In this document: piece after piece, positions 1-8,757 of the stretch | How positions within the stretch are numbered: the first letter of the stretch is position 1 | Layout of the letters: the number at the start of each line of letters is the position of its first letter | From: Serratia fonticola | Lineage (GTDB): Bacteria > Pseudomonadota > Gammaproteobacteria > Enterobacterales > Enterobacteriaceae | Length of the DNA stretch: 64,000 nt | Assembly: GCF_001006005.1 (NCBI RefSeq) | Contig: NZ_CP011254.1 | Location: forward strand, 682,001-746,000 | Direction: 5' to 3' | Notes under the pieces: model-generated | What the model saw: the letters and a program-made list of their open reading frames with translations, nothing else | Told to the model about the DNA's origin: nothing | The model's database searches: none | Translations under genes and position numbers: made by a program

Positions 1-770
1 TCATGGCGATGGCGGTGATCATGTTCTCCTTCGGTGGATTGGAGCTGGTGGGCATTACCGCCGCCGAAGCCGATAACCCGGAAAAAAGCATCCCGAAAGC
101 CACCAACCAGGTGATCTACCGCATCCTGCTGTTCTATATCGGTTCGCTGACTATTCTGCTGTCACTCTATCCGTGGGGCAAAGTGGTCGAAGGCGGCAGC
201 CCGTTCGTGCTGATCTTCCATGCGCTGAACAGCAATATGGTCGCAACGGTGCTCAATATCGTGGTGCTGACGGCTGCGCTGTCGGTCTACAACAGCTGCG
301 TCTATTGCAACAGCCGCATGCTGTACGGCTTGGCCAAACAGGGCAATGGCCCGAAAGCCCTGCTGAAAGTGGATAGCCGCGGTGTGCCGGTAGTTGCCAT
401 CGGTTTCTCTGCGTTGGCAACCGCACTGTGCGTGCTGATTAACTACCTGATCCCAGGCCGTGCCTTTGAGCTGCTGATGGCGCTGGTGGTGTCTGCCCTG
501 GTGATCAACTGGGCGATGATCAGCCTGGCACACCTGAAATTCCGCAAGGCGAAAAACCATGAGGGCGTCGAGCCGAAGTTCAAAGCCTTCTGGTATCCGT
601 TCAGCAACTATCTGTGCCTGGCCTTTTTGGCTGCCATTCTGGTGATCATGTATCTGACGCCGGGGATCCAGATTTCCGTGCTGCTGATCCCGGTATGGCT
701 CGCTATTCTCGGTATCGGTTACTTCATCAAGCAGCGTGGCCAACAACCGGCCAGTGCCGCAAGCCGTTAA
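1..770 (+). CDS. aroP: Aromatic amino acid permease AroP, 3' part only
   Basis: Inner-membrane APC-superfamily proton symporter for phenylalanine, tyrosine and tryptophan. The gene enters from the left edge, so the N-terminus is outside the window; about 256 C-terminal residues are present (roughly 456 are usual). The visible part is a series of hydrophobic helices and closely matches my recollection of AroP, including the segments NIVVLTAALSVYNSCVYCNS, LINYL and LVVSALVINWAMISLAHLKF. It ends in TAA and is followed at once by a strong intrinsic terminator, so it is probably the last gene of its unit. PheP is a close paralogue and remains possible. Confidence 0.88.
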   Translation, partial: MAMAVIMFSFGGLELVGITAAEADNPEKSIPKATNQVIYRILLFYIGSLTILLSLYPWGKVVEGGSPFVLIFHALNSNMVATVLNIVVLTAALSVYNSCVYCNSRMLYGLAKQGNGPKALLKVDSRGVPVVAIGFSALATALCVLINYLIPGRAFELLMALVVSALVINWAMISLAHLKFRKAKNHEGVEPKFKAFWYPFSNYLCLAFLAAILVIMYLTPGIQISVLLIPVWLAILGIGYFIKQRGQQPASAASR

Positions 771-789
771 TCTTGAATCAGTTTTCTCA

Positions 790-814
790 GGCCCGCCAGC
801 GCGGGCCTTTTTTT
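790..814 (+). terminator. Rho-independent terminator of aroP
   Basis: A perfect 7-bp GC stem (GGCCCGC / GCGGGCC) with a 4-nt loop is followed directly by seven T residues. It lies 20 bp after the aroP stop codon. Confidence 0.93.
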
Positions 815-963
815 ACCCTACGCTTTTTGCCAACTGGCTCACACTTTTTCCGCAGTGGCTGATTTGTCCATCTCTACAACCATTAATTTCTGATAGTTCA
901 CCGCCACGCAGGGCAATAATCGTTATCCAACAGTCCGATCCTGTCATCGCGGAGAAAATGTCC

Positions 964-2364
964 ATGAAGAGCAATGCCCTATCGATAAAAGAAAAGATTG
1001 GCTACGGCATGGGAGACGCCGGTTGCAACATGATCGGCGGCGCAATCATGCTGTTCCTCAACTACTTCTATACCGATATCTTTGGCATTACCCCAGCACT
1101 GGTGGGGATTTTGCTGCTATCCGTACGCGTACTGGACGCCGTGAGCGATCCCATTATGGGAGCGATTGCCGATAGAACCCAAAGCCGTTTTGGCCGTTTC
1201 CGCCCTTGGCTGTTATGGATTTCCCTGCCTTACGTGCTATTTAGCGTATTGATGTTTACCACCCCGGAGTGGAGCTATAACAGCAAGGTGATTTACGCCT
1301 TTGTCACCTATTTCCTGATGTCGCTGACCTACACCGCCATCAACATTCCCTACTGCTCGCTGGGAGGCGTGATCACCGCCGACCCGCAAGAGCGCGTTTC
1401 CTGCCAGTCGTACCGTTTCATCATGGTCGGCATCGCAACGCTAATCCTCTCGCTAACCCTGTTGCCGATGGCGGAATGGTTCGGCGGGGCCGACAAGGCC
1501 AAGGGCTACCAAATGTCGATGGGCGTGATGGCGTTGATCGCACTGGCTATGTTCCTGTTCTGCTTTGCGACGGTGAAAGAACGTATCCGCCCGGCGGTGC
1601 CCACTCACGATGCGCTGAAGGCCGATCTGAAAGACGTGTGGAAAAACGATCAGTGGGTACGCATTCTGTTGCTGACTTTCTGCAACGTTTGCCCCGGCTT
1701 TATTCGCATGGCCGCCACCATGTATTACGTCACCTACGTCATGCAGCAATCCACCTCGTTCGCCAGCCTGTTTATCGCCTTGGGCGTGGTCGGTATGATG
1801 ATCGGCAGCGCCCTGGCCAAGCCGTTAACCGACCGCTTCTGCAAGCTGAAGGTATTCTTCTGGACCAACATCGTGCTGGCCATCTTCTCCAGCGGCTTCT
1901 ACTTCCTCAATCCGCAGTTGACCTCGCTGATCGTGGTGGCCTACTTCCTGCTGAATATCCTGCATCAGATCCCTTCCCCGCTGCACTGGTCGCTGATGGC
2001 CGACGTGGACGACTACGGCGAATGGAAAACCGGCAAGCGCATCACCGGTATCAGCTTCTCCGGTAACCTGTTCTTCCTGAAGGTCGGGCTGGCGGTAGCC
2101 GGGGCAATGGTGGGTTTCGTGATGTCTTACTCCGGCTATCAGGCCGATGCAGGAGCTCAAAGCGCCGGGGCACTGCAGAGCATCGTCTTGCTGTTTACCG
2201 TGATCCCTGGCGTGGGCTACCTGATCACCGCTGGCGTGGTCCGTTTGCTGAAAGTGGATCGCAACCTGATGTCACAGATCCAGAGCGATCTGGAAAAGCG
2301 CCGCGTCAATTATCAGGAACTGGCGGAATACCGCGAACAACAGCTCGAAGCCAAACACTCTTGA
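964..2364 (+). CDS. GPH-family sugar (glycoside/pentoside) cation symporter, YicJ/XynP-like
   Basis: Twelve-helix inner-membrane symporter of the glycoside-pentoside-hexuronide family. The N-terminus (MKSNALSIKEKIGYGMGDAG) and the segments SDPIMGAIADRT, NIPYCSLGGVIT and SALAKPLTDR are hallmarks shared with E. coli YicJ. The reading frame is open further upstream, but ATG 964 has GGAG at a normal distance and begins like the family; ATG 958 is too close to that site. The next gene, 9 bp downstream, is a GH43 glycosidase, so the pair probably imports and hydrolyses a plant-derived oligosaccharide with arabinose or xylose. Substrate is inferred from the neighbour only. Confidence 0.85.
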   Translation: MKSNALSIKEKIGYGMGDAGCNMIGGAIMLFLNYFYTDIFGITPALVGILLLSVRVLDAVSDPIMGAIADRTQSRFGRFRPWLLWISLPYVLFSVLMFTTPEWSYNSKVIYAFVTYFLMSLTYTAINIPYCSLGGVITADPQERVSCQSYRFIMVGIATLILSLTLLPMAEWFGGADKAKGYQMSMGVMALIALAMFLFCFATVKERIRPAVPTHDALKADLKDVWKNDQWVRILLLTFCNVCPGFIRMAATMYYVTYVMQQSTSFASLFIALGVVGMMIGSALAKPLTDRFCKLKVFFWTNIVLAIFSSGFYFLNPQLTSLIVVAYFLLNILHQIPSPLHWSLMADVDDYGEWKTGKRITGISFSGNLFFLKVGLAVAGAMVGFVMSYSGYQADAGAQSAGALQSIVLLFTVIPGVGYLITAGVVRLLKVDRNLMSQIQSDLEKRRVNYQELAEYREQQLEAKHS

Positions 2365-2373
2365 GAGGAACAG

Positions 2374-3324
2374 ATGTCTATTTACCCTAACCCACTGATT
2401 GAACAGCGTGCCGATCCCTTTATCTATCGCCATAGCGACGGCTATTACTATTTTATCGCCTCGGTGCCGGAGTACGATCGCCTGGAACTGCGCCGCGCTC
2501 GGCAACTGACGGAGCTTGCACAGGCCCCAGCGCAGGTCATCTGGCGTAAACCCGCGTCTGGGCCTATGAGCAACCTGATCTGGGCACCTGAGCTGCACGT
2601 TATCGACGGTAAGTGGTATGTCTACTTTGCGGCGGCCCATAGCCCGGAGATTGCCGACGGCCTGTTCCAGCATCGCATGTTTGCGCTGGAGTGCAGCGCC
2701 GCCAACCCGCTGGAGGGAGAATGGGTAGAGAAAGGGCGTATTGCAACCCCGATCGACAGCTTCTCGCTCGATGCCACTCACTTTGAGCATCAGGGAAAGC
2801 ACTATTATCTCTGGGCGCAGCAAGACCCGCAGATCCGGGGAAACTCCAACCTGTATCTGGCAGAAATGGCCAATCCCTGGACGCTAACAGGGGCCCCGGT
2901 GATGCTGAGCAAACCGGAGTTGCCTTGGGAAACCATTGGGTTTTGGGTGAACGAAGGCCCGGCGGTGATCAAACACGGTAAGCGGATCTTCATCAGCTAC
3001 TCGGCCAGCGCCACCGACGAGAATTATTGCATCGGCCTGCTGTGGGCAGACATCGATGCCGATCTCCTCGATCCGACACAATGGCATAAGGCCAGCGAAC
3101 CGGTGTTTCGCACCAGCTATGCCAACCGCCAGTTCGGCCCAGGACACAACAGTTTTACCGTGGATGAGCAGGGTAATGACGTGCTGGTCTACCACGCCCG
3201 CAATTACACCGAAATAGAAGGCGATCCGTTATACGATCCGAATCGCCATACGCGGATTAAAACTCTGGAGTGGGATGCCGAAGGAATGCCACTGTTTGGC
3301 GTTCCTCCGGCAGATAATCACTAG
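2374..3324 (+). CDS. Glycoside hydrolase family 43 (probable alpha-L-arabinofuranosidase/beta-xylosidase)
   Basis: 316-residue protein without a signal peptide, so a cytoplasmic enzyme acting on imported oligosaccharide. It has the GH43 five-bladed propeller signatures: an N-terminal RADPFIY with the likely catalytic base Asp, a central SLDATHF with the pKa-modulating Asp, and NEGP with the likely acid Glu near residue 195. WAPELH is also typical. A GAGAGGA ribosome site precedes ATG 2374. It is co-transcribed with the symporter just upstream and converges on the cytochrome gene (17-bp gap). Arabinofuranosidase is my preferred activity from overall resemblance, but GH43 specificity cannot be settled by eye. 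Confidence 0.82.
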   Translation: MSIYPNPLIEQRADPFIYRHSDGYYYFIASVPEYDRLELRRARQLTELAQAPAQVIWRKPASGPMSNLIWAPELHVIDGKWYVYFAAAHSPEIADGLFQHRMFALECSAANPLEGEWVEKGRIATPIDSFSLDATHFEHQGKHYYLWAQQDPQIRGNSNLYLAEMANPWTLTGAPVMLSKPELPWETIGFWVNEGPAVIKHGKRIFISYSASATDENYCIGLLWADIDADLLDPTQWHKASEPVFRTSYANRQFGPGHNSFTVDEQGNDVLVYHARNYTEIEGDPLYDPNRHTRIKTLEWDAEGMPLFGVPPADNH

Positions 3325-3340
3325 CCCACAGTTGACGGGG

Positions 3341-4582
3341 TTAATGAGCTTTGCGCAGTGCCTTCACCTGCTCGGCGGTGATATCCGCCGGCAGTCCGCC
3401 CCAGGTGACACGCAGGTAATTCACCAGCTCGGCAATTTGCGCATCATCCAGACGATCGGCAAAGCCCGGCATGCTCTGCATGCTTTCGTTGCCGGGGAAT
3501 TGCTGAGCTGGTAGCCCATCCAGCACCGAAACGATCAGGTTCTTGCCGTCTGGTTGGCGTAGCGTGGCATTATCACGCATCGCCACCGCCACATGCGGTA
3601 TACCTGCACCATCACGCTCATGGCAGGCGGAGCACTGATCGAGATAGGTGATACGCCCGGCATCGCTGCCCTGCCCGATCTTAGCGGCCACCGGCTGCGG
3701 TGGCTTGTCGCCCATCAGGTAGGTCACCAACGCCCGATGATCTTCCGGCGTCAAATGACGAGTGCTGAGATCGACCACCATGTGCATTTCGCTAAACGCC
3801 GAGCCCTGCGGCGCTAACCCGGTGCTCAGGAAACGGCTCAGATCCTCTGGCGTCCAGCCGCGCTGTGCCAAAGCCTGTGGCGTGATATCCGGCGCGATAA
3901 AGCGCCCCAGATCGCCGCCCTGCATCGGCTTGTTCACTTCCATCTGCCCCAGCATGCCCCGTGGCGTATGACATTCGCCACAGTGGCCAAGCACGTCAGA
4001 CAGGTAACGGCCACGCTGCCATTCAGCGGAGTTCCCTTGCGAGCTGGCTGGTAACGGATCGCTGTTGCGGAACAGCAAATTCCAACCGATCAACGCCATC
4101 CGCTGGTTGAACGGGAACGGCATCTCGTTGGCTGGAATGGCTACGTCCACCGCCGGGCGCGACATCAGATAGGCATAAATAGCATCCGCATCCTCACGCG
4201 AAATGCCTTTGTAGGAGGTATAAGGCATCGCCGGGTACAGATGGCGACCACCCGGAGCCACCCCCTGCGTCAACGCCAGGAAGAAGTCATCCTTGGTCCA
4301 ACGGCCAATCCCCTGGTCGGCAGAAGGCGTCAGGTTGCTGCCATAAATGGTGCCGAATGGAGTATCCAGAGGATAGCCACCCGCTAGCGGTGCTCCACCA
4401 GCGGCGGTATGGCAAGCGGCGCAGTCGGCAGCCTGCGTCAGATAACGCCCACGGGCAATCTGTTCGCTGCTGGAGGTAACCTGCTGGACTGGGCCGTCGT
4501 AGCTGCGGTTTTCTCGCCACCACAGCACGGCGATGACAATCGCCGCAATCAGCACAATCAACAATGCGAGACGTTTTTTCAT
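3341..4582 (-). CDS. Membrane-anchored tri-haem cytochrome c, electron acceptor of the molybdenum hydroxylase
   Basis: 413 residues with an uncleaved-looking N-terminal hydrophobic anchor (about residues 4-22) and three CXXCH haem sites: CAACH at 54-58, CGECH near 204 and CSACH near 318. This is the layout of the cytochrome subunits of periplasmic alcohol/aldehyde dehydrogenases. It is the third gene of the operon and its start overlaps the stop of the 2Fe-2S gene. Its likely job is to carry electrons from the Mo and Fe-S subunits to the quinone pool or a terminal oxidase. That partnership is inferred from the operon. Confidence 0.87.
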   Translation of the reverse strand: MKKRLALLIVLIAAIVIAVLWWRENRSYDGPVQQVTSSSEQIARGRYLTQAADCAACHTAAGGAPLAGGYPLDTPFGTIYGSNLTPSADQGIGRWTKDDFFLALTQGVAPGGRHLYPAMPYTSYKGISREDADAIYAYLMSRPAVDVAIPANEMPFPFNQRMALIGWNLLFRNSDPLPASSQGNSAEWQRGRYLSDVLGHCGECHTPRGMLGQMEVNKPMQGGDLGRFIAPDITPQALAQRGWTPEDLSRFLSTGLAPQGSAFSEMHMVVDLSTRHLTPEDHRALVTYLMGDKPPQPVAAKIGQGSDAGRITYLDQCSACHERDGAGIPHVAVAMRDNATLRQPDGKNLIVSVLDGLPAQQFPGNESMQSMPGFADRLDDAQIAELVNYLRVTWGGLPADITAEQVKALRKAH

Positions 4583-5133
4583 TACGCCGTCTCCTTCAGC
4601 AGGCCAGGGGTTTTCAACACTACGTCACGCACCGCTTCGTAATAACGGACATAGCCAGTGCAACGGCAGATATGGTTTTCCAACGCCTGCTCAATCGCGC
4701 CTTCCAACTGATCGCGCGGAATTGGCTCGCGCTTGAGCTTCTCGACAAAGATGGTGGCCGCATTGACAAAGCCCGGCGTGCAATAGCCGCACTGGAAGCT
4801 GTAATGATCGAGGAACGACTGTTGGATCGGAGAGAGTTCAACCACTTCGCCCTGATTATCCACCTCCGCATGGCCTTCGATGGTGCGTACCTGTTTGCCA
4901 TTGAAAAAGTGAGCGCCGGTGATACAGGTACGGATTTCTTCGCTGGTGCCGCTTGGATGGTCGAGGATCGCCACGCAGGCGTGGCAGATGCCCTGCCCGC
5001 AGCCGAGACGTGAGCCGGTCAGATCGAGATATTCATGCAGAAAATCGATCATCATCAGCCCTTCCGGTACCTCGACGGGGCCATATTGTTTGCCGTTAAC
5101 GGTCAGGGTAATGGGTTGGGTTTTAATGCTCAT
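4582..5133 (-). CDS. 2Fe-2S subunit of a xanthine oxidase-family molybdenum hydroxylase (IorA-like)
   Basis: 183-residue small subunit with two [2Fe-2S] clusters. The N-terminal ferredoxin domain has CGQGICHAC preceded by RLG; the C-terminal helical domain has CGYCTPGF and CRCTGYVRY. These are the canonical cysteine motifs of isoquinoline/aldehyde oxidoreductase small subunits. It relays electrons between the Mo centre and the cytochrome. Its start overlaps the upstream large-subunit gene by 4 bp and its stop overlaps the cytochrome start, so the three genes are tightly coupled. It has no signal peptide and is probably carried out with the Tat-exported large subunit. Confidence 0.9.
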   Translation of the reverse strand: MSIKTQPITLTVNGKQYGPVEVPEGLMMIDFLHEYLDLTGSRLGCGQGICHACVAILDHPSGTSEEIRTCITGAHFFNGKQVRTIEGHAEVDNQGEVVELSPIQQSFLDHYSFQCGYCTPGFVNAATIFVEKLKREPIPRDQLEGAIEQALENHICRCTGYVRYYEAVRDVVLKTPGLLKETA

Positions 5134-7919
5134 GGTAACACCTCAAGAATATTTTCGGCACGGACAGGCAAATCACGGAAACGATGGCCGGTGGCGTGGG
5201 CAATGGCGTTAACCAATGCGGCGACCACTGGGATCATGACGACTTCCGCCATTCCTTTCGGCGGATCGGTTTCCGACAGCGCAGGCAGGATGTCACCGGT
5301 CTGTTTCCAGACCGCCACATCGCTGGCGCGCGGCAAATGGTAACGGTTAAAGTTCCAGGTACCGTTACCTGGCCCATCTTCGTACAGCGGTAAATACTCA
5401 TGCAGCGCATGGCCAATACCCATCGCCAAACCGCCCTGCAACTGGCCAGAAACCAGCTCAGGCACGATCAGGTTGCCACACTCCATAATCGAATGATGGT
5501 TCAGCAGTTCAACCTTGCCGGTAGCGATATCCACCGCTATTTCCGTCAACGTACCCACGGCGCTGTAATAGGTCACAGCCGCGTTATTACGCTGGGTTGG
5601 CGGGTAATAAACCTGCTCACGTGCCAGGGTGCTGAATTCACCGTTGCCAATGCGTACCGACAAGCCGTCGACAGGCAGGCGCTCGCTGTGATTATTCAGC
5701 TTGAAGTCCGCTTCCGCCCACTGCCAGCGGTTGAAGACGTGCACCACTGCGCCAGTCAGGTTACCCATCTGATAGGCTTTCTTAGCCAACAGCTCAAACG
5801 GCAATATCTGCATCCCGGCCGCCGTCAGGCCACCTTCGACCCAGCGAGCATCTTCTTTACGCACCACCAGCGGTGCCGCCTGGCCACCACCAATACCAGA
5901 CTGCCAGATAGACAGCGCGGCAGGCCACAGCCCTTGTTCAAACACCAACCGGGCCGCTTCACGCGTGCTGTGCGAGAAATAGTAAGCGGAGTTGCTGGCG
6001 CTGGAAGGTGAGCAGTAGCTTGGCGTCCAGTTCGGATTGGTTTGCAGCTTGTCCTGCTCATCCTGCGACATCGTGTAGGGATCGCCGCTGGTCACCATCG
6101 GTAACAGCGCCCAATCAGTCACCGAGAAATGAGCCTCATCCGCCGGTTTACCCAGCCATTGCGCACATAGCACCGACTGCGACGTTGACATGCCGGTGCC
6201 CATTTCGGCCCCGCTGTGAAACAGCGAGATACGCCCGTCTTCGCTGAACTCCACACGAGCAAAAGAGGTTTCAGCCCCGGTGCCAAAGTCTTTCTGTACA
6301 CAGCCAAAGCCTACGCCATAGCGTTTGCCGGGATTCTGGCTCTCAAACTCCACCTTGCGTTCGGCGCGTTTGCGCCACATCTCATGCTGTGAGGCTTTCA
6401 CCAGCACTTCATCGGCGCGAATAGCCCCTGCCGGGATCGCCCCCTGAGTGTTTTTCATGCCGGACTTGAGCACGTTGCGCAAACGAAACTCGATCGGGTC
6501 GAGCTTCAGCTCTTGTGCCAATTCGTCCATCATCATCTCGGTGGCGGCCATGCTTTGCAACGTGCCGTAACCGCGTGCGGAACCCGCATCGATGGCACGA
6601 GAGGCCAGCCCGACCGAGGAAAGATCGCTTTTCGGGAAGTAGTAAATCGACTGGGCCGCCGTAGCGCCAACCATCACCACCGATGGCGTAAAGTTACAGC
6701 GCCCGCCACCGTCGGCGGTCATCGCCCCTTGGAAGGCCTGCAATACGCCGGTCTGCTTGTCTACCGCAATGCGGTAATCCATATCGAAGGCATGGCGCTT
6801 GATCGAGGTCTGGAACTGCTCATAGCGGTCATTAGCCAGCCGCACCGGTAGCCCGTCACCGTACAACGCTGCAACCGCACCGTAATATGGGAAGTTATAG
6901 TGATCTTTCGAGCCGTAGCCCACGGTGTAACAAGGGTGCAGGATCAGCTGTTTGACCGGCTGATGACGTTTGGCCAACATGCGTGGCATTTCGTCCGCCA
7001 CCTCCTGCGGGGACTGGGTCGGGATCACCAGGTGCAGGGTCTGGCTGGCAGTATCAAACCAGCCATTGGCGTTGTCCGGCTCCAGGGCCGAAGTATCAAC
7101 GGATTGCGTGGTATAGCGGCGTGACATTACCAACCAGTCCTGCGGTGGGGTTTGCAGTTGGTCGGCAATCATCCCAGCGTAATACATGCCTTCCTGATCC
7201 AGCTTGCCGCCCTCACGCCCTTCCGGCCACACCGGCAGGTGTCTGCGCATTGACAGCGGGAAGATAGGAGTGTCTTTCAGGCTGGAGAAGCGATCGTCAT
7301 CGAATGGCTTTTCGCCCCCGACGCGCACGTAGCGGAAGCTACCCCAAGGATCGCGCTGTAACGGGCCGGTTTCAGTACCATACTGGATCACTTCGTCGTG
7401 GAATTTCAGCTTGTCTTTGGCAAAGCGGAAACGAGCAAAATCATGATAAATCAGGATTGCCACCGCATGGCCGAGATAGGCTGGGGTTTTCCCTGTGGGC
7501 AGCAGCATGTCATCGCCATAAAACGCCGGGAAGGCCAAGCCATCTCGCTCGAGATCTTCTGCCGTAACTAAACGATCCGGTTGCAGATCGTCCCCCAGCA
7601 AGGAGAGATCGATGCCGGTAAACAGACGATCGGCTTTGGTGGCGCGCAGAATAAAGGCATGAGCCTGCTGCTGCGGCCAGTGCGGCATATCAACGGCACG
7701 AATATCGCGGGCAAACACTTTCTGGCCCATGACCTTGGAGCGGCCATCGATACGGTAGCGAATGCGTTTAGTCTGCGCATCCCAGTTGGGCGATTGCAGG
7801 ATCTTCTGCTCAAACAGCGCGGCATAGGCGCGGCTGTACAGAGGCGCGAGGTAAACAGACACCCCCGCTATCACGGCACCCTTGATAAAGCGGCGTCGTG
7901 ACGGGTTGAAATTGCTCAT
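5130..7919 (-). CDS. Molybdopterin-binding large subunit, Tat-exported (IorB/aldehyde dehydrogenase-like)
   Basis: 929 residues, first gene of the operon. The N-terminus carries a twin-arginine signal (SRRRFIKGAVIAG, residues 7-19), so the enzyme is folded in the cytoplasm and exported. Motifs of the periplasmic xanthine dehydrogenase family include SARGYGTLQS, GYGVGFGCVQ, GAEMGTGMSTSQSVL and the late ECGNLIVPELVSGQLQGGLAMGIGHAL, the region of the Mo-proximal glutamate. A typical substrate is an aldehyde or N-heterocycle; I cannot say which. Divergent mocA-like and xdhC-like genes probably supply and insert the cytidylated, sulfurated cofactor. No FAD subunit is present, in keeping with the cytochrome partner. 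Confidence 0.9.
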   Translation of the reverse strand: MSNFNPSRRRFIKGAVIAGVSVYLAPLYSRAYAALFEQKILQSPNWDAQTKRIRYRIDGRSKVMGQKVFARDIRAVDMPHWPQQQAHAFILRATKADRLFTGIDLSLLGDDLQPDRLVTAEDLERDGLAFPAFYGDDMLLPTGKTPAYLGHAVAILIYHDFARFRFAKDKLKFHDEVIQYGTETGPLQRDPWGSFRYVRVGGEKPFDDDRFSSLKDTPIFPLSMRRHLPVWPEGREGGKLDQEGMYYAGMIADQLQTPPQDWLVMSRRYTTQSVDTSALEPDNANGWFDTASQTLHLVIPTQSPQEVADEMPRMLAKRHQPVKQLILHPCYTVGYGSKDHYNFPYYGAVAALYGDGLPVRLANDRYEQFQTSIKRHAFDMDYRIAVDKQTGVLQAFQGAMTADGGGRCNFTPSVVMVGATAAQSIYYFPKSDLSSVGLASRAIDAGSARGYGTLQSMAATEMMMDELAQELKLDPIEFRLRNVLKSGMKNTQGAIPAGAIRADEVLVKASQHEMWRKRAERKVEFESQNPGKRYGVGFGCVQKDFGTGAETSFARVEFSEDGRISLFHSGAEMGTGMSTSQSVLCAQWLGKPADEAHFSVTDWALLPMVTSGDPYTMSQDEQDKLQTNPNWTPSYCSPSSASNSAYYFSHSTREAARLVFEQGLWPAALSIWQSGIGGGQAAPLVVRKEDARWVEGGLTAAGMQILPFELLAKKAYQMGNLTGAVVHVFNRWQWAEADFKLNNHSERLPVDGLSVRIGNGEFSTLAREQVYYPPTQRNNAAVTYYSAVGTLTEIAVDIATGKVELLNHHSIMECGNLIVPELVSGQLQGGLAMGIGHALHEYLPLYEDGPGNGTWNFNRYHLPRASDVAVWKQTGDILPALSETDPPKGMAEVVMIPVVAALVNAIAHATGHRFRDLPVRAENILEVLP

Positions 7920-8175
7920 AAAATATCCTTTACGTTCTTATCTACCCCTAGCATCCAGATACGGCATTAGCGCCTTAACCCGAAGGCTGGAGGTAAGTCG
8001 TTTTTTTTATCGGTTTTGTTGCGCAACCGCTAGTAACCTTGCCGAAGACGTTATAATCATAAGCTTATAACCAAAAATATGTGAGTATTAACATTTTGTT
8101 TTCATAAAATGAAACACTTGGAAACATATAATGCCTCTATAGTGTGGCTGATTTGCGCAAACGTGGGCAAAAGAG
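7920..8175 (+). promoter_or_regulatory. Divergent promoter region between the Mo-hydroxylase operon and its maturation genes
   Basis: A 256-bp AT-rich spacer separates the two divergent units. A TATAAT hexamer at 8127-8132 lies 44 bp before the mocA-like start, but I see no convincing -35 box at the right spacing. The shared region suggests joint control of enzyme and cofactor maturation. No operator could be recognised. Confidence 0.4.
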
Positions 8176-8757
8176 ATGACGACAGGTATCGTGATTACCG
8201 CCGCCGGGCGGGGTGAGCGTTTTATTCAGGCCGGTGGCAGTGGCAACAAGCTTAATGCCCTATTGCAGGGCAAGACGGTGTTCGAACAGACGCTGCAACA
8301 GGCGCTGGCCTCCGGTTTACCGGTACGGGTCGTCACCCGGCCAGAAAACCTGCCGGTGCAACAGGCTTGTGCTGCGCATCAGGTTCCCTGCACCTTACTG
8401 GCCAGCGGTGGGCTGGGTGAGTCTATTGCCGCTGGCGTTGCCGCAACGGCAGAATGGGATGGCTGGCTGATCCATTTGGCGGATATGCCGTTTGTCTCGC
8501 CGCAGATCTTTGTACAGGTAGCCGCAGCCCTGAGCCAACACAGTATCGTTCGCCCCAGTTTCCAGCACCATCCCGGCCACCCGGTGGGCTTCACCGCCAT
8601 TTTGCGCAAACAACTGTGTGCGCTGCATGGCGATAATGGTGCGCGAGAGCTGCTACGCAGTCACGGGGGGGTTTACCTGCTCCATCTCGACCAACCGGGC
8701 ATCGTGCAAGATATCGATCTCCCTTCCCAGCTAGTAGCAAACGAGTCCATTAATTAA
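8176..8757 (+). CDS. MobA/MocA-like molybdenum cofactor nucleotidyltransferase
   Basis: 193-residue NTP transferase, probably transferring CMP to molybdopterin. Motifs: N-terminal AAGRGERF (phosphate-binding loop, here lengthened by a Gly-rich insert before the NKL lysine), HLADMPFV (metal-binding DMP) and GHPVGF, all typical of MocA. Its ATG has AAAGAG just upstream. Its stop overlaps the start of the xdhC-like gene by one base (TAATG), so translation is coupled. It sits head to head with a xanthine oxidase-family enzyme, which uses the cytosine dinucleotide cofactor in the Ior and aldehyde oxidase types. Substrate assignment is by context. Confidence 0.83.
   Translation: MTTGIVITAAGRGERFIQAGGSGNKLNALLQGKTVFEQTLQQALASGLPVRVVTRPENLPVQQACAAHQVPCTLLASGGLGESIAAGVAATAEWDGWLIHLADMPFVSPQIFVQVAAALSQHSIVRPSFQHHPGHPVGFTAILRKQLCALHGDNGARELLRSHGGVYLLHLDQPGIVQDIDLPSQLVANESIN

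Noticed and set aside
736..963. Long upstream extension of the GPH symporter frame
   Set aside because: It overlaps the aroP end and its terminator; the good ribosome site and the family N-terminus are at ATG 964.
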